A model generated the notes under the pieces. The model saw only the letters and a list, made by a program, of their open reading frames with translations. It did no database searches and had not been told where the DNA came from. A stretch of 47,023 bases of DNA from Chitinophaga pinensis. Its GTDB lineage: Bacteria; Bacteroidota; Bacteroidia; Flavobacteriales_D; Crocinitomicaceae. Of this stretch, positions 24,581-33,935 are shown piece after piece (position 1 is the stretch's first letter; each line of letters opens with the position of its first letter). Position numbers and translations under genes: made by a program. The stretch lies in contig CAMBRH010000001.1 in assembly GCA_945870115.1 (NCBI GenBank), positions 1 through 47,023 of the forward strand, in the 5' to 3' direction.

Positions 24581-25088
24581 ACTTTCATTTATCCAAAACA
24601 AAATTGTTGATTTAGAAACGGCAGTTTTTAAAGTTAATACCTGGAAATTAAAAAATGATAAAATCGTTTTTACAAATGGTTGTTTTGATATTTTGCATGT
24701 TGGACACGTAACTTATCTTGCAAAAGCAGCTGAATTGGGGGATAAATTAGTTGTTGCTCTCAATACTGATTTGTCAGTAAAACTGCTTGGAAAAGGCGAT
24801 GACAGACCTATAAATAATGAAGAGGCACGCATGAAAATCATAGCTTCACTAGCTTTTGTAGATTTAGTAATATTATTTCATGAAGGTACACCTTTTGAAA
24901 CTATTTCAGCTCTTCAACCAGATATTTTAGTAAAAGGAGCAGATTACGATCCAGAAATAACTGATATCAACAATAAAAAATACATTGTTGGTTCTGATAT
25001 TGTCAAAAAAAATGGTGGTGATGTAAAGGTAATTAATTTGGAAGAAGGTTTTTCAACGACTTCTATAATCGCTAAAATTAAAAAATAG
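24573..25088 (+). CDS. rfaE2: RfaE2-type heptose-1-phosphate adenylyltransferase
   Basis: A 171-residue single-domain nucleotidyltransferase. The nucleotide-binding signature TNGCFDILHVGHVTYL is near residues 34-49, with HVGH at 42-45. AFVDLVILFHEGTPFE and QPDILVKGADYD, then GGDVKVINLEEGFSTTSIIA, match the C-terminal domain of E. coli HldE. This domain transfers AMP to D-glycero-beta-D-manno-heptose 1-phosphate, making ADP-heptose for the lipopolysaccharide inner core. The kinase half is absent, so it must be encoded separately. The start overlaps the upstream membrane protein gene by eight bases. Confidence 0.88.
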   Translation: MSRLSFIQNKIVDLETAVFKVNTWKLKNDKIVFTNGCFDILHVGHVTYLAKAAELGDKLVVALNTDLSVKLLGKGDDRPINNEEARMKIIASLAFVDLVILFHEGTPFETISALQPDILVKGADYDPEITDINNKKYIVGSDIVKKNGGDVKVINLEEGFSTTSIIAKIKK

Positions 25089-25093
25089 TAAAA

Positions 25094-25498
25094 TTAATTT
25101 TTCTTCTCTTGACACAACTCTACTAAAATTCCATCAGTAGATTTTGGATGCAGAAAAGCAATAATTTTATTATCAGCTCCATCCTTTGGTGTTTTATTAA
25201 TCAGCTCAAATCCTTCACTTTCAAGTCTTTTAATTTCTGAATCAATGTCTTCCACATCAAAAGCAATGTGATGAATTCCAGGTCCTTTTTTAGCAATAAA
25301 TTTTGCAATAGGTGAATCTTCATTTGTTGCCTGAAGCAATTCAATTTTTGTTTCGCCAATTTCTAAGAAAGCAGTTAAAACTCCTTCTGATTCTACACCT
25401 TCTTTTTTATAACAACTTGTATTTAAAAGTGATTCATAAATTTTTAAAGATGCATCAATATCTTTTACTGCTATTCCTAAATGTTCAATTTTTCGCAT
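25094..25498 (-). CDS. mce: Methylmalonyl-CoA epimerase
   Basis: A 134-residue vicinal oxygen chelate (glyoxalase-fold) protein that interconverts (S)- and (R)-methylmalonyl-CoA, linking propionyl-CoA carboxylation to methylmalonyl-CoA mutase. The two-module fold is visible: IEHLGIAVKDIDASLKIYE and KIELLQATNEDSPIAKFI, then GPGIHHIAFDVEDID and DGILVELCQ. The His, Gln, His and Glu of these blocks are the expected metal ligands. I start at ATG 25498, preceded by AAAAGGAA. The longer frame starts at a TTG (25513) inside the T-run of the preceding terminator, so it is unlikely. No mutase gene is adjacent. Confidence 0.92.
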   Translation of the reverse strand: MRKIEHLGIAVKDIDASLKIYESLLNTSCYKKEGVESEGVLTAFLEIGETKIELLQATNEDSPIAKFIAKKGPGIHHIAFDVEDIDSEIKRLESEGFELINKTPKDGADNKIIAFLHPKSTDGILVELCQEKKN

Positions 25499-25511
25499 AT
25501 AATTCCTTTTC

Positions 25512-25549
25512 AAAAAAAAATCCCGATACCAAAAAAGGAAACGGGATTT
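25512..25549 (-). terminator. Terminator of the T9SS-type cargo gene
   Basis: Arms AAATCCCG (25518-25525) and CGGGATTT (25542-25549) enclose a 16-base loop. On the minus strand the hairpin is followed by a run of T (25512-25520 complement), the form of an intrinsic terminator. It lies 20 bases past the stop of the gene at 25570 and directly in front of the epimerase start. Confidence 0.75.
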
Positions 25550-25569
25550 AGAATAATTTTTTGTTTTAC

Positions 25570-26373
25570 TTAAACTTTGAAAAACTTCTCTGTTTTATTG
25601 TCAAAGTTAATATAATAAGCACCTTTTAATAAGTTTTCACAATTTACAGAAGAACCAAAACCTTTCTTAACAATGTTTCCGTATGCATCGAATATTTCGT
25701 ATTTGGTTTCAACAGGTTTTTCACCAGCAGTAAAATTAATTACTGTTTTCACTTTAATCGGATTTTTCTCAACTACAGTTGTTGAAGAAGCAAATTTAAC
25801 TTCTTTAGAAGATTTTTTAGCACCTGAATGATCAATTTGTGCAACTCTCACTGTATTCTCACCTGAATGAGGAATTACTTGAAATTCATAAGAGTTTTCG
25901 TTTGAGCCTGATTTTCCTTTTCCTTGAACTTCTCCAACCTCAACCCATTTGTTCCAACGATATTGCTCAATAATAAATGGTAATTTTCCTTGCTCATTTG
26001 TTGTTTTCCAAACCAATTTTCCTGAATTTGAAATCATCATATCAGTTACTTTGAAAGTACTTCTTGGTAGTAAAACTTCTGGATTTAAAATTTTTGGTTT
26101 ACATCCGTCGTTATGCTCAATTACAATAAAAACAGGCTCACCAATTTCAATGTTAAATAAAGAAAAGTCGATTTCGAAAGCACTTGAACTAGTTCCTCCA
26201 GGCATAACATCACCATTTACTGTTACTTTGGTAGCACAAAATCCAAATCCATCACCATCTTCTGGATTCTGAACATAAAGGTTTTTACCTTGATAACTTC
26301 CCTCAATGGACAAGGCAGCCCAAGTTAAGTTACTTAAAACCAATAAAAAAGAAAATGTAAATAAAAATTTCAT
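25570..26373 (-). CDS. Secreted protein with T9SS-type C-terminal sorting domain
   Basis: A 267-residue protein with a signal peptide (MKFLFTFSFLLVLSNLTWA). The middle part is beta-rich with no domain I recognise (NLYVQNPEDGDGFGFCATKV, FEIDFSLFNIEIGEPVFIVI). The last ~70 residues, including VETKYEIFDAYGNIVKKGFG and NLLKGAYYINFDNKTEKFFK, match the pattern of type A sorting domains of the type IX secretion system: a fibronectin-like strand pattern, then GxYxIxF and a terminal KFxK-like motif. It is therefore probably exported across the outer membrane and attached to the surface or released. It has its own promoter and terminator, so it is a single-gene unit. The function of the mature part is unknown. 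Confidence 0.75.
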   Translation of the reverse strand: MKFLFTFSFLLVLSNLTWAALSIEGSYQGKNLYVQNPEDGDGFGFCATKVTVNGDVMPGGTSSSAFEIDFSLFNIEIGEPVFIVIEHNDGCKPKILNPEVLLPRSTFKVTDMMISNSGKLVWKTTNEQGKLPFIIEQYRWNKWVEVGEVQGKGKSGSNENSYEFQVIPHSGENTVRVAQIDHSGAKKSSKEVKFASSTTVVEKNPIKVKTVINFTAGEKPVETKYEIFDAYGNIVKKGFGSSVNCENLLKGAYYINFDNKTEKFFKV

Positions 26374-26421
26374 TTATGCTTATTTAAGTGTGTTGTACTT
26401 TAGATCTCTAATATTAGGGTA

Positions 26422-26452
26422 CAAGTATAACACTTTATTTTGAATTAGCAAA
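26422..26452 (-). promoter_or_regulatory. Promoter of the T9SS-type cargo gene (TTTG-N19-TATACTTG)
   Basis: On the minus strand TTTG (complement of 26449-26452) is followed after 19 bases by TATACTTG (complement of 26422-26429), one mismatch from TAnnTTTG. The leader to the ATG at 26373 would be about 45 bases. A perfect 10-base palindrome CTAATATTAG lies in the leader at 26408-26417. Confidence 0.5.
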
Positions 26453-26637
26453 TCTTTTTAACTAAATTCTAAATAAAAAAAGTGTAAAAAAATCTTTTAA
26501 GTATAATTTTTTGACATTTATCGGGTTTTTTACGCTGTTTGTTTTCTTTTTATTTCAAATTCTGTATAATATTTAAAAAAATTATTTGTATTCTTGTAAA
26601 ATATTACATTGAACTATTTATCAAATTTTTCAGAATT

Positions 26638-28389
26638 ATGAAAAAAATACTTTTAATTTTTATTCTTTTTTTAAACCTAATTTCTTGTAAATCAGAAAAT
26701 AAAAAAACCTTTGAACATGCTGGCGGAATTTTTAAAATGTGCATAAATGATTTTCCATCTACAAACATAGCGAGGGATGTCACTGATGTTCATTCAGCAG
26801 CGGTAATGTATCAAGTGATGGAAGGTTTAGTTTCTTTTAATGCAGATGATTTAAAAGTTAAAGCTCAGATTGCTGAATCTTGGAAAGTTTCGAGTGATAA
26901 ATTAACCTATACATTTAAAATTAGAGAAAATGTTCTTTTCCATGAGTGTGAAGAATTAAGCAGTGAATCTGATAGACTTTTAACACCAGAAGATGTTGTT
27001 TTTAGTATTGAAACCGCTTGTAAGAAAGATGCTAAGGGAAATCCATCTCCAGCTTATTCGTCCTTTTTTAAAGGCACAATAAAAGGTGTTGATAAATTTC
27101 ATGAGGGGAAAACTAAAATTATAAAAGGTTTAAAAATTGAAAAAAATAACGTAATAATTACTTTAGAAAATCCTGATGCAAATTTCTTAAATAAAATAGC
27201 AAATATAAATGCTTCGATTATTTCAAAAAAAGTTTTTGATGCAGGACAGGAAGGGATGATGATTGGCACTGGTCCTTTTATTTACGGTGGAATAGATGAA
27301 AAAGCTGACAAACCAAAAATTACCTTAACAAAAAATGAAGATTACTACATGAAGGACAAGGATGGTAATTCGCTTCCTTACTTAGATGGAGTAGAATTAA
27401 CCATTGAAACTAAGAAATTAGATGAATTGGAAATGTTTGAAAAGGGTGAAACACATTTTATAGCTGCGCTTCCAACAAGCAGAATTTCTGCCATGTTAGA
27501 GGGTCGAATGAAAGATTTTAACTCTGTGCCTCCAGTTTTAGTTTTAAGAAATAATCCTTTACTTGCTACAAATTATTATTTCTTCAACATGAGTGATCCA
27601 CGTTTTCAAGATGTTCGCGTCAGACAAGCGTTTAATTATGCAATTAACAGAAATGATATTACCCAAAATATTTTAAGAGGTCAAGCTTATGAAAACGGAA
27701 TATATGGAATTGTCCCTCCGCTATCGTCATCCTTCAGAGGCTACGATTTCAAAGGTGTTAAAGAAGTCTCATATGATTATAATCCTGAAAAAGCAAAACA
27801 ATTGTTAGCTGAAGCTGGTTATCCAAATGGATTAAATTTTGGTTCTGTGAATTTGAGATTAAATGTTGGGGATATTCATTCTGCTGTTGCTGAAGAAGTT
27901 GCTTCTCAATTAAACCAAACATTAGGAATAAATGTGAATATTGACGCTTCGTCCTTTGAACAAAAAAACATGGATGCTTCATTTGGAAAAGGTGATTTGT
28001 TTCGTTCTGCTTGGTTTGGTGATTATGTTAGTCCAGAAACATTTTTAATCAATTTTTATGGAAAAATCGTTCCTAAATCTATTTCAGATCCCTCAATTGT
28101 AAATCAATCTCGCTACAAAAATTCAAAATTTGATGAATTGTTTGAAACCGCAAAAAAAGAGAACAGTTTAAAAAAGAGTTTGATTCTATTTGCTGAAGCG
28201 GAGAAAGAATTAATGAAAAATCCTCCTTTGATGGTTTTATGGTACAATGGTGATATTCAATTACTTTATTCTAAAGTTCGAAATTTTAGCGAAAATCCTT
28301 TAAATCATTTCATACTGAAAGAAGTTTACTTTAAAGATTGGACAAAAGTGGAATACGAAGCTGCCTATAAAAATAAAGCAAAGCTCTAA
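26638..28389 (+). CDS. Peptide-binding lipoprotein (SBP family 5)
   Basis: A solute-binding protein of the DppA/OppA family, 583 residues from the ATG at 26638. That start gives a short lipoprotein signal peptide with lipobox LISC (Cys17). The longer open frame begins upstream at a TTG and adds an unlikely second hydrophobic stretch. Family segments include AVMYQVMEGLVSFNADDLKV, QIAESWKVSSDKLTYTFKIR, FNMSDPRFQDVRVRQAFNYA and YDYNPEKAKQLLAEAGYPNG. It binds peptides in the periplasm, usually for an ABC importer, but no permease or ATPase is adjacent. Instead, a TonB-dependent receptor follows after 33 bases and a secreted S9 peptidase after that. Confidence 0.9.
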   Translation: MKKILLIFILFLNLISCKSENKKTFEHAGGIFKMCINDFPSTNIARDVTDVHSAAVMYQVMEGLVSFNADDLKVKAQIAESWKVSSDKLTYTFKIRENVLFHECEELSSESDRLLTPEDVVFSIETACKKDAKGNPSPAYSSFFKGTIKGVDKFHEGKTKIIKGLKIEKNNVIITLENPDANFLNKIANINASIISKKVFDAGQEGMMIGTGPFIYGGIDEKADKPKITLTKNEDYYMKDKDGNSLPYLDGVELTIETKKLDELEMFEKGETHFIAALPTSRISAMLEGRMKDFNSVPPVLVLRNNPLLATNYYFFNMSDPRFQDVRVRQAFNYAINRNDITQNILRGQAYENGIYGIVPPLSSSFRGYDFKGVKEVSYDYNPEKAKQLLAEAGYPNGLNFGSVNLRLNVGDIHSAVAEEVASQLNQTLGINVNIDASSFEQKNMDASFGKGDLFRSAWFGDYVSPETFLINFYGKIVPKSISDPSIVNQSRYKNSKFDELFETAKKENSLKKSLILFAEAEKELMKNPPLMVLWYNGDIQLLYSKVRNFSENPLNHFILKEVYFKDWTKVEYEAAYKNKAKL

Positions 28390-28422
28390 TTTATTTAGAC
28401 TCCAAATATTAAATTCAATCTT

Positions 28423-30882
28423 ATGAAATTAAAAATTCAATTTTTAAGTACCATCATTTTTTGTGTCTTTTCAAATCTGATTTTTAGTCAGTATTCTCAA
28501 ACAGTAAGAGGAAAAGTATTTGATAGCGAGTCAAAAACTCCTTTGGCTGGAGCAAAAATTCAAATTTTCACGTCTGATAGTACGAAATTATACCGTGTTT
28601 TATCTGATGAAAATGGAGATTTCGAGTTTGAGAAAATTCCAATTGGTAAACATGAACTTGTATGTAGATTTATCTCCTACGAAAATAAAACTGTAACCAT
28701 AGTTGTTGATTCTGGGAAAGAAAATGTCTTGGATATTCCAATGGCTGAAACTTTTGTTTTACAAAAAGAAGTTCAAGTTGTAGCTAGGAAAAAAGGTGAA
28801 ACGATCAATGAATTAGCGCTTGTTTCAGCGCAGCAATTTAGTGTTGAGGAAACGAATCGTTATCCTGGCTCACGATCTGATCCTGCAAGAATGGCTTCAA
28901 ATTTTGCAGGAGTTCAAGGCGCTGATGATTCTCGTAATGACATTATTGTTAGGGGAAATTCACCTTTAGGAATTGTTTGGAAATTAGAAGGAATTGATAT
29001 TCCTAATCCTTCTCATTTTTCTACTTCTGGTAGTACGGGTGGACCAGTTTCTATCCTAAATAATAAAATTTTAGCCAATTCAGATTTTTTTATGAGTGCT
29101 TTTCCAGCTGAATATGGAAACAGTCTTTCCGGAGTTTTTGATTTAAAAATGCGAAAAGGAAACACCAAAAACCATGAGTTTACAGGACAATTTGGTTTTT
29201 TGGGAACAGAACTTTTAGCTGAAGGACCAATGTCAAAAACTGGAAAATCAAGTTACTTGTTGATGGGACGTTACTCAACTTTAAGTATGTTTGACAATTT
29301 AGGAATAAAAATCGGCACAGATGCAGTTCCAGTTTATGGTGATTTGGCTTTCAAATTTAACTGGCAATTAAAAAAAGGTGGAAATCTATCTTTCTTTGGA
29401 ATGGGTGGGAAAAGTAATATTTCCATTAAAATTTCCGAGCAAAAAGAATATACGACAGACTTATATGGTGAAGGAGATCGAGATCAATATTTCGGAACTT
29501 CAATGGGTGTAACAGGTTTGATTTATAAAAAATCCTTAAATGAGAAAACTTTTTTAAGTTCTTCTTTGGCCTATAGTATTGAAGAACAGCATTCTCATCA
29601 TGACTATTTAATTCGCAGCATTGATACTTTGCTTGAAAATGGAGAAACACGTTATCCTATTTCTGTTGATTCAATTTATCCATTGATGGGATTTTCATTC
29701 AAAACGGCTCGATTGACAAATTATACGAGTTTGAATCATAAAATTAATTTACAACATTTAATTAAAGTAGGTTTTAGCATTGAAAATCAATTTATAAATA
29801 TGTTGGATTCTGCGTTAGTTACTGATCATTCAAAATTTGTAAATCGTTGGAATTTTCAAGGAACTGCACTTTTAATTCAACCATTCGTGCAATGGAAATG
29901 GAGAATTACAGAGAACATGGATTTCACAGCGGGAATTCACAGTCAATATTATTCTTTGAGCAAAAGTTTGAGCCCTGTTGAGCCAAGAATGGCGTGGAAA
30001 TACAGAATGAAAGGTGGACAAGCAATTTTTGCAGGAGCTGGTTTACACTCTCAAATGCAACCTTTATATACGTATTTATACCACCAATACGATTCTCTTT
30101 CGCAACAAAACGTGATTCACAACAAAAAAATGGATTTCACAAAAAGTATCCATACTGTAGTTGGATATGAAAAGAATTTCAAGAAAAGTTTGCAAATAAA
30201 AACGGAAGTTTATTATCAATCGTTGTATAATGTGCCTGTTTCAATAAAACCTTCTGCTTTTTCATTAATTAATCAAGGAAGTGGATTTGCTCGTTTTTTC
30301 CCAGATTCTCTTGAAAATACTGGAACTGGATACAATTATGGACTGGAATTAACGATTCAAAAATTCTTTGATAAGTCATTTTTCTTTATGTTTTCAGGTT
30401 CATTGTATGATTCAAAATACAAAGGAAGCGACGGAATTTTAAGAAATACATCATACAATGGAAAGTTCACTTTTAATATTTTAGGAGGAAAAGAATTCAA
30501 ATTGAATGAAAAACAAAGTATTTCGATCGGAATAAAAACAACTATGGCTGGAGGAAGACGATATGGCTATGTTGATATAAATCAATCAAATATTTTAAAC
30601 GAATTGGTTTTCGTCGATTCAGCATTTAATGAGAGACAATTCAAAAATTATTTCCGTTTTGACCTAAAAGTAAATTGGAAATACAATGCCCGAAACATGA
30701 CACATGAAATTGGATTGGATTTAGTGAATTTATTTAACACAAAAAATTTATTAGGTCTTGCTTTTGCCCCAAATTTAGCTGATCCATCTGTTGAACCAAT
30801 TTCTGAAAAACAACAATTGGGATTCTTACCACTTTTCTATTATAAAATAGATTTTAAGTTTGGTAAGAAAGCAGGAAATTGA
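28423..30882 (+). CDS. TonB-dependent receptor with carboxypeptidase-like regulatory domain
   Basis: An 819-residue outer membrane protein. Residues 1-22 are a signal peptide. A carboxypeptidase-like regulatory domain follows (TVRGKVFDSESKTPLAGAKI, then FEFEKIPIGKHELVCRFISY). The plug domain is seen in DPARMASNFAGVQGADDSRN and DIIVRGNSPLGIVWKLEGID. The remainder is a beta-barrel, including LLMGRYSTLSMFDNLGIKIG and the C-terminal LGFLPLFYYKIDFKFGKKAG. No SusD partner is present, so this is not a typical polysaccharide locus. It begins 33 bases after the peptide-binding lipoprotein and is probably in its operon. Peptide uptake is inferred from the neighbours only. Confidence 0.85.
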   Translation: MKLKIQFLSTIIFCVFSNLIFSQYSQTVRGKVFDSESKTPLAGAKIQIFTSDSTKLYRVLSDENGDFEFEKIPIGKHELVCRFISYENKTVTIVVDSGKENVLDIPMAETFVLQKEVQVVARKKGETINELALVSAQQFSVEETNRYPGSRSDPARMASNFAGVQGADDSRNDIIVRGNSPLGIVWKLEGIDIPNPSHFSTSGSTGGPVSILNNKILANSDFFMSAFPAEYGNSLSGVFDLKMRKGNTKNHEFTGQFGFLGTELLAEGPMSKTGKSSYLLMGRYSTLSMFDNLGIKIGTDAVPVYGDLAFKFNWQLKKGGNLSFFGMGGKSNISIKISEQKEYTTDLYGEGDRDQYFGTSMGVTGLIYKKSLNEKTFLSSSLAYSIEEQHSHHDYLIRSIDTLLENGETRYPISVDSIYPLMGFSFKTARLTNYTSLNHKINLQHLIKVGFSIENQFINMLDSALVTDHSKFVNRWNFQGTALLIQPFVQWKWRITENMDFTAGIHSQYYSLSKSLSPVEPRMAWKYRMKGGQAIFAGAGLHSQMQPLYTYLYHQYDSLSQQNVIHNKKMDFTKSIHTVVGYEKNFKKSLQIKTEVYYQSLYNVPVSIKPSAFSLINQGSGFARFFPDSLENTGTGYNYGLELTIQKFFDKSFFFMFSGSLYDSKYKGSDGILRNTSYNGKFTFNILGGKEFKLNEKQSISIGIKTTMAGGRRYGYVDINQSNILNELVFVDSAFNERQFKNYFRFDLKVNWKYNARNMTHEIGLDLVNLFNTKNLLGLAFAPNLADPSVEPISEKQQLGFLPLFYYKIDFKFGKKAGN

Positions 30883-30914
30883 AAAGTTATAATGTAAATA
30901 ATGTAAAATTCTAA

Positions 30915-30942
30915 TTTGTCCCGAAACTTTTCCTTAGCTTTG
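30915..30942 (+). promoter_or_regulatory. Promoter candidate of the S9 peptidase gene
   Basis: TTTG at 30915-30918 and TAGCTTTG at 30935-30942, separated by 16 bases, a little shorter than the best spacing. The start codon is 18 bases further on. It may allow the peptidase to be expressed apart from the receptor. Confidence 0.45.
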
Positions 30943-30959
30943 TTAAAATATTTTCTAAC

Positions 30960-32990
30960 ATGATCAAAATAATTTTTATTTTTTCCTTGGCAATTTTTTC
31001 TTTGAATTGCTTTTCACAAAATGTGTTGAGTCCAGAACTTTTATTTAAATTAAAAAGGCTTTCTGGTGGCAAAGTTTCTCCTGATGGGAAATTGGTTTTA
31101 TTGGAAATTAGAACTTTTTCGATTGAAGAAAATAAAGGAAATACCGATTTATTTGTTTATGATTTGAAACGAGGCAAGTCTACTCAAATTACGAATACTG
31201 CATTCAGCGAAATGGAAGCCCAATGGGGAATTGGAAATTCAATTTGGTTTATGTCAACTGAAAATCAAGGTGTTCAACTTTGGAAAATGGATGCAGAAGG
31301 AAACAATAAAACACAAGTTTCAGCAATTACAGAAATGGATTTAGAAGGATTCAAATTTTCTCCTGATGAAACAAAATTGGTTTTTATTGCGGCTGTGAAA
31401 ATGAAATCTACTTTAAAAGATAAACATCCTGATTTACCTTTGGCTAATGCTCGATTAGAGGATGATTTAATGTATCGCCATTGGAATTATTGGCAAGATG
31501 ACACCAAAAAACATTTGTTTTTATATGAATATAAGGACAATAAACTTGCTGTTTCTGGTAAAGATTTGTTAGAAAATGAATTTTATGACGGTGTTTTGCC
31601 TCCATTTGGAGGTTCAGATCAACTTGCTTTTTCAGCTGATTCTAAAAAGCTTGTTTATAGTTGTAAAAAGAAAAAAGGAAAAGCTTTTGCCTTAAGTACG
31701 AATAGTCAATTGTATGAATATTCAATCGAAACAACAAAAACAACTGTGTTGACAAGCACTTATTTAGGTTATGATGCAAGTCCAAAATACAGTACTGATG
31801 GAAATTTCCTATTTTGGCAGAGTATGGCAAAAGATGGTTTTGAAGCAGATAAAAATGATTTAATAGTTCGAGATTTAAGAACAAATACAGATGTAAATTT
31901 GACTCAAAAACACGATATTACAGTGGATGATTATTGCATTAGTCCAAATTCAAAATACGTTTACATGATAGTTCCTTTCAAAGGAATGAAACAACTTTTT
32001 GAATTGGAAATTTCAACTCAAGCTTTGAGACAAATTACAACTGAAGAATTTGATTTCTTAAGTTTGGATTTAGCTGGTGATGAATTGATTACAACAAGAC
32101 AATCCATGCTAGATCCAACAGATTTAGTTTCAGTAAATATCAAAAAAGGTAAAACGAAAAATTTGACAAATTTGAATCATGAGATCATGTCAAAATTAGA
32201 TTTGCCAAGTGTTCAAGAACGTTGGATAGAAACAACAGACGGAAAGAAGATGTTAGTGTGGATGGTTTTACCTCCTAATTTTGATTCAAACAAAAAATAT
32301 CCAAGTGTTTTATATTGTCAAGGCGGACCACAAAGTATGGTGAGTCAGTTTTTCTCATACCGCTGGAATTTAGCCCTAATGGCATCTCAAGGTTACATTG
32401 TTATTGCGCCAAATAGACGAGGATTGCCAGGTTTTGGTCAAGAATGGAACGATGCAATTTCAAAAGATTGGGGTGGACAAGCTATGAATGATTATTTAGC
32501 AGCAGTTGATAATATTAGTAACGAACCATACATTGATGTAAATAGAATTGGTTGTGTTGGAGCATCTTACGGTGGATATTCAGTTTATTATTTAGCTGGA
32601 ATTCACAATGGAAGATTCAAAACATTTATTTCACATTGCGGTTTATTTAATTTAGAAAGTTGGTATGGAACAACCGAAGAATTATTTTTCGCAAATTGGG
32701 ATAATAAGGGTCCATATTGGTTACCTGAAAACAAAGAATATTATGCGAAAAATAGTCCACATAATTTTGTCCAAAATTGGAATACTCCCATGCTTGTAAT
32801 TCATGGCGGAATGGATTTTAGAGTTCCCGAATCTGAAGGAATGCAAGCATTTCAGGCAGCACAATTGAAAGGATTAAGAAGCAAGTATTTGTATTTTCCA
32901 AAGGAAGGACATTGGATTACAACTCCTCAAAATGGGATTTTGTGGTATAGAGAATTTTTTGAATGGTTGGATACAGATTTAAAAAAGTAA
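30960..32990 (+). CDS. Secreted S9-family (prolyl oligopeptidase/DPP-like) peptidase
   Basis: A 676-residue serine peptidase with a signal peptide (residues 1-20, ending NCFSQ). Residues ~25-410 form the beta-propeller, with repeating strands such as VSPDGKLVLLEI and FSPDETKLVFIA. The C-terminal alpha/beta hydrolase domain holds the triad: Ser536 in GASYGGY, Asp619 in GGMDFRVPES, His651 in KEGHW. GGPQSM and APNRRGLPGFG are typical of the acylaminoacyl peptidase and DPP branches. It would cleave short peptides in the periplasm or at the surface, fitting the peptide-binding lipoprotein and receptor just upstream. The precise cleavage preference cannot be told from this. Confidence 0.92.
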   Translation: MIKIIFIFSLAIFSLNCFSQNVLSPELLFKLKRLSGGKVSPDGKLVLLEIRTFSIEENKGNTDLFVYDLKRGKSTQITNTAFSEMEAQWGIGNSIWFMSTENQGVQLWKMDAEGNNKTQVSAITEMDLEGFKFSPDETKLVFIAAVKMKSTLKDKHPDLPLANARLEDDLMYRHWNYWQDDTKKHLFLYEYKDNKLAVSGKDLLENEFYDGVLPPFGGSDQLAFSADSKKLVYSCKKKKGKAFALSTNSQLYEYSIETTKTTVLTSTYLGYDASPKYSTDGNFLFWQSMAKDGFEADKNDLIVRDLRTNTDVNLTQKHDITVDDYCISPNSKYVYMIVPFKGMKQLFELEISTQALRQITTEEFDFLSLDLAGDELITTRQSMLDPTDLVSVNIKKGKTKNLTNLNHEIMSKLDLPSVQERWIETTDGKKMLVWMVLPPNFDSNKKYPSVLYCQGGPQSMVSQFFSYRWNLALMASQGYIVIAPNRRGLPGFGQEWNDAISKDWGGQAMNDYLAAVDNISNEPYIDVNRIGCVGASYGGYSVYYLAGIHNGRFKTFISHCGLFNLESWYGTTEELFFANWDNKGPYWLPENKEYYAKNSPHNFVQNWNTPMLVIHGGMDFRVPESEGMQAFQAAQLKGLRSKYLYFPKEGHWITTPQNGILWYREFFEWLDTDLKK

Positions 32991-33043
32991 GTGAAACTAT
33001 TAAGTTTAATTTAGTTTCTATTTAAATAATGGTAAATTAATTC

Positions 33044-33916
33044 ATGGATTCAAAAGGACAATCTTTTTTTAGTTATTTATTAACTTTGGTTTTTACTGGA
33101 ATAAGTTTGGTTCTAAGTTCAAGTTTGATTGGAACGATTTATTCTTTTTATTCAAGGCAAACAAAGTTTAAATTAGAAGATTTAATTCAGTTTTATGGAA
33201 AAAATGTATTTTTTTTATTGCAATTATTTCCTTTTGTAATTGCACTTTTTGTGTTACTATTTTGTGTAAGATTTATACACAAACAGAAAATTAAAACACT
33301 GTTTTCACTTAAAAACACTTTTTCTTTAAAGCATTTATTTGTTAGTTTTTTACTTTGGGGAATCCTACTATTTCTGTTATTACTTATTCAATTTTTTATC
33401 CTTCAAAAACCCATCAAATGGAATTATTCTTCAGAAAGTTTCTGGATTTTAGTGTTGATTAGCTTCTTTTTTGTTGGTTTCCAAACATTATTTGAAGAAA
33501 TCCTTTTTCGTGGATATTTATTGCAAAGCTTTTCAAGTTTTTTCCATAAAAAATGGATAGCAATAATAGCTTCATCACTTTTATTTGGATTAATGCATTT
33601 TGCAAATCCTGAAATAAAAATTTTCGGAAATTTTATTTTGATTTACTATATTTTGACGGGTGTTTTTTTAGCTTTAATTTCTATTTTGGATAAAGGAATT
33701 GAACTCGCTTTTGGTTTTCATTTTGTTAATAATTTATTTGGCACATTGGTTCTAACAAATAATTGGCAAGTTTTTCAAACGGATGCACTTTTTAAAGACT
33801 ATTCAAAACCAGTTTTATCTTGGGAAATTTGGATTAGTTTATTTATTATGTACCCAATTTTATTTTATTCTTTCAAGAAAATTTATAAATGGAAGATTGG
33901 CGAGATTTTTGCTTAA
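33044..33916 (+). CDS. CPBP-family intramembrane metalloprotease
   Basis: A 290-residue polytopic protein with about eight membrane segments. The CPBP (Abi/CaaX-like) motifs are present: EExxxR as EEILFR (Glu151, Glu152, Arg156), FGLMHF with His185, and a later GFHFVNNLFG with the HxxxN-type element. Such proteins are intramembrane proteases related to the Rce1 CaaX protease; in bacteria roles range from bacteriocin immunity to unknown. The nearby gene context (a secreted 111-residue protein, a YceI protein) does not specify a substrate. It follows the S9 peptidase gene by 53 bases. Confidence 0.88.
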   Translation: MDSKGQSFFSYLLTLVFTGISLVLSSSLIGTIYSFYSRQTKFKLEDLIQFYGKNVFFLLQLFPFVIALFVLLFCVRFIHKQKIKTLFSLKNTFSLKHLFVSFLLWGILLFLLLLIQFFILQKPIKWNYSSESFWILVLISFFFVGFQTLFEEILFRGYLLQSFSSFFHKKWIAIIASSLLFGLMHFANPEIKIFGNFILIYYILTGVFLALISILDKGIELAFGFHFVNNLFGTLVLTNNWQVFQTDALFKDYSKPVLSWEIWISLFIMYPILFYSFKKIYKWKIGEIFA

Positions 33917-33921
33917 TTTTG
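33914..33921 (+). promoter_or_regulatory. -7 element TAATTTTG
   Basis: TAATTTTG fits TAnnTTTG, overlaps the CPBP stop codon and ends 14 bases before the ATG at 33936. A TTG at 33897-33899 gives a spacer of 14, shorter than usual. Confidence 0.4.
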
Positions 33922-33935
33922 GGAAAATTTTAATT

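Noticed and set aside
26539..26637. N-terminal extension of the peptide-binding lipoprotein
   Set aside because: It would place a second hydrophobic stretch in front of a good lipoprotein signal peptide and begins with TTG. The ATG at 26638 is preferred.
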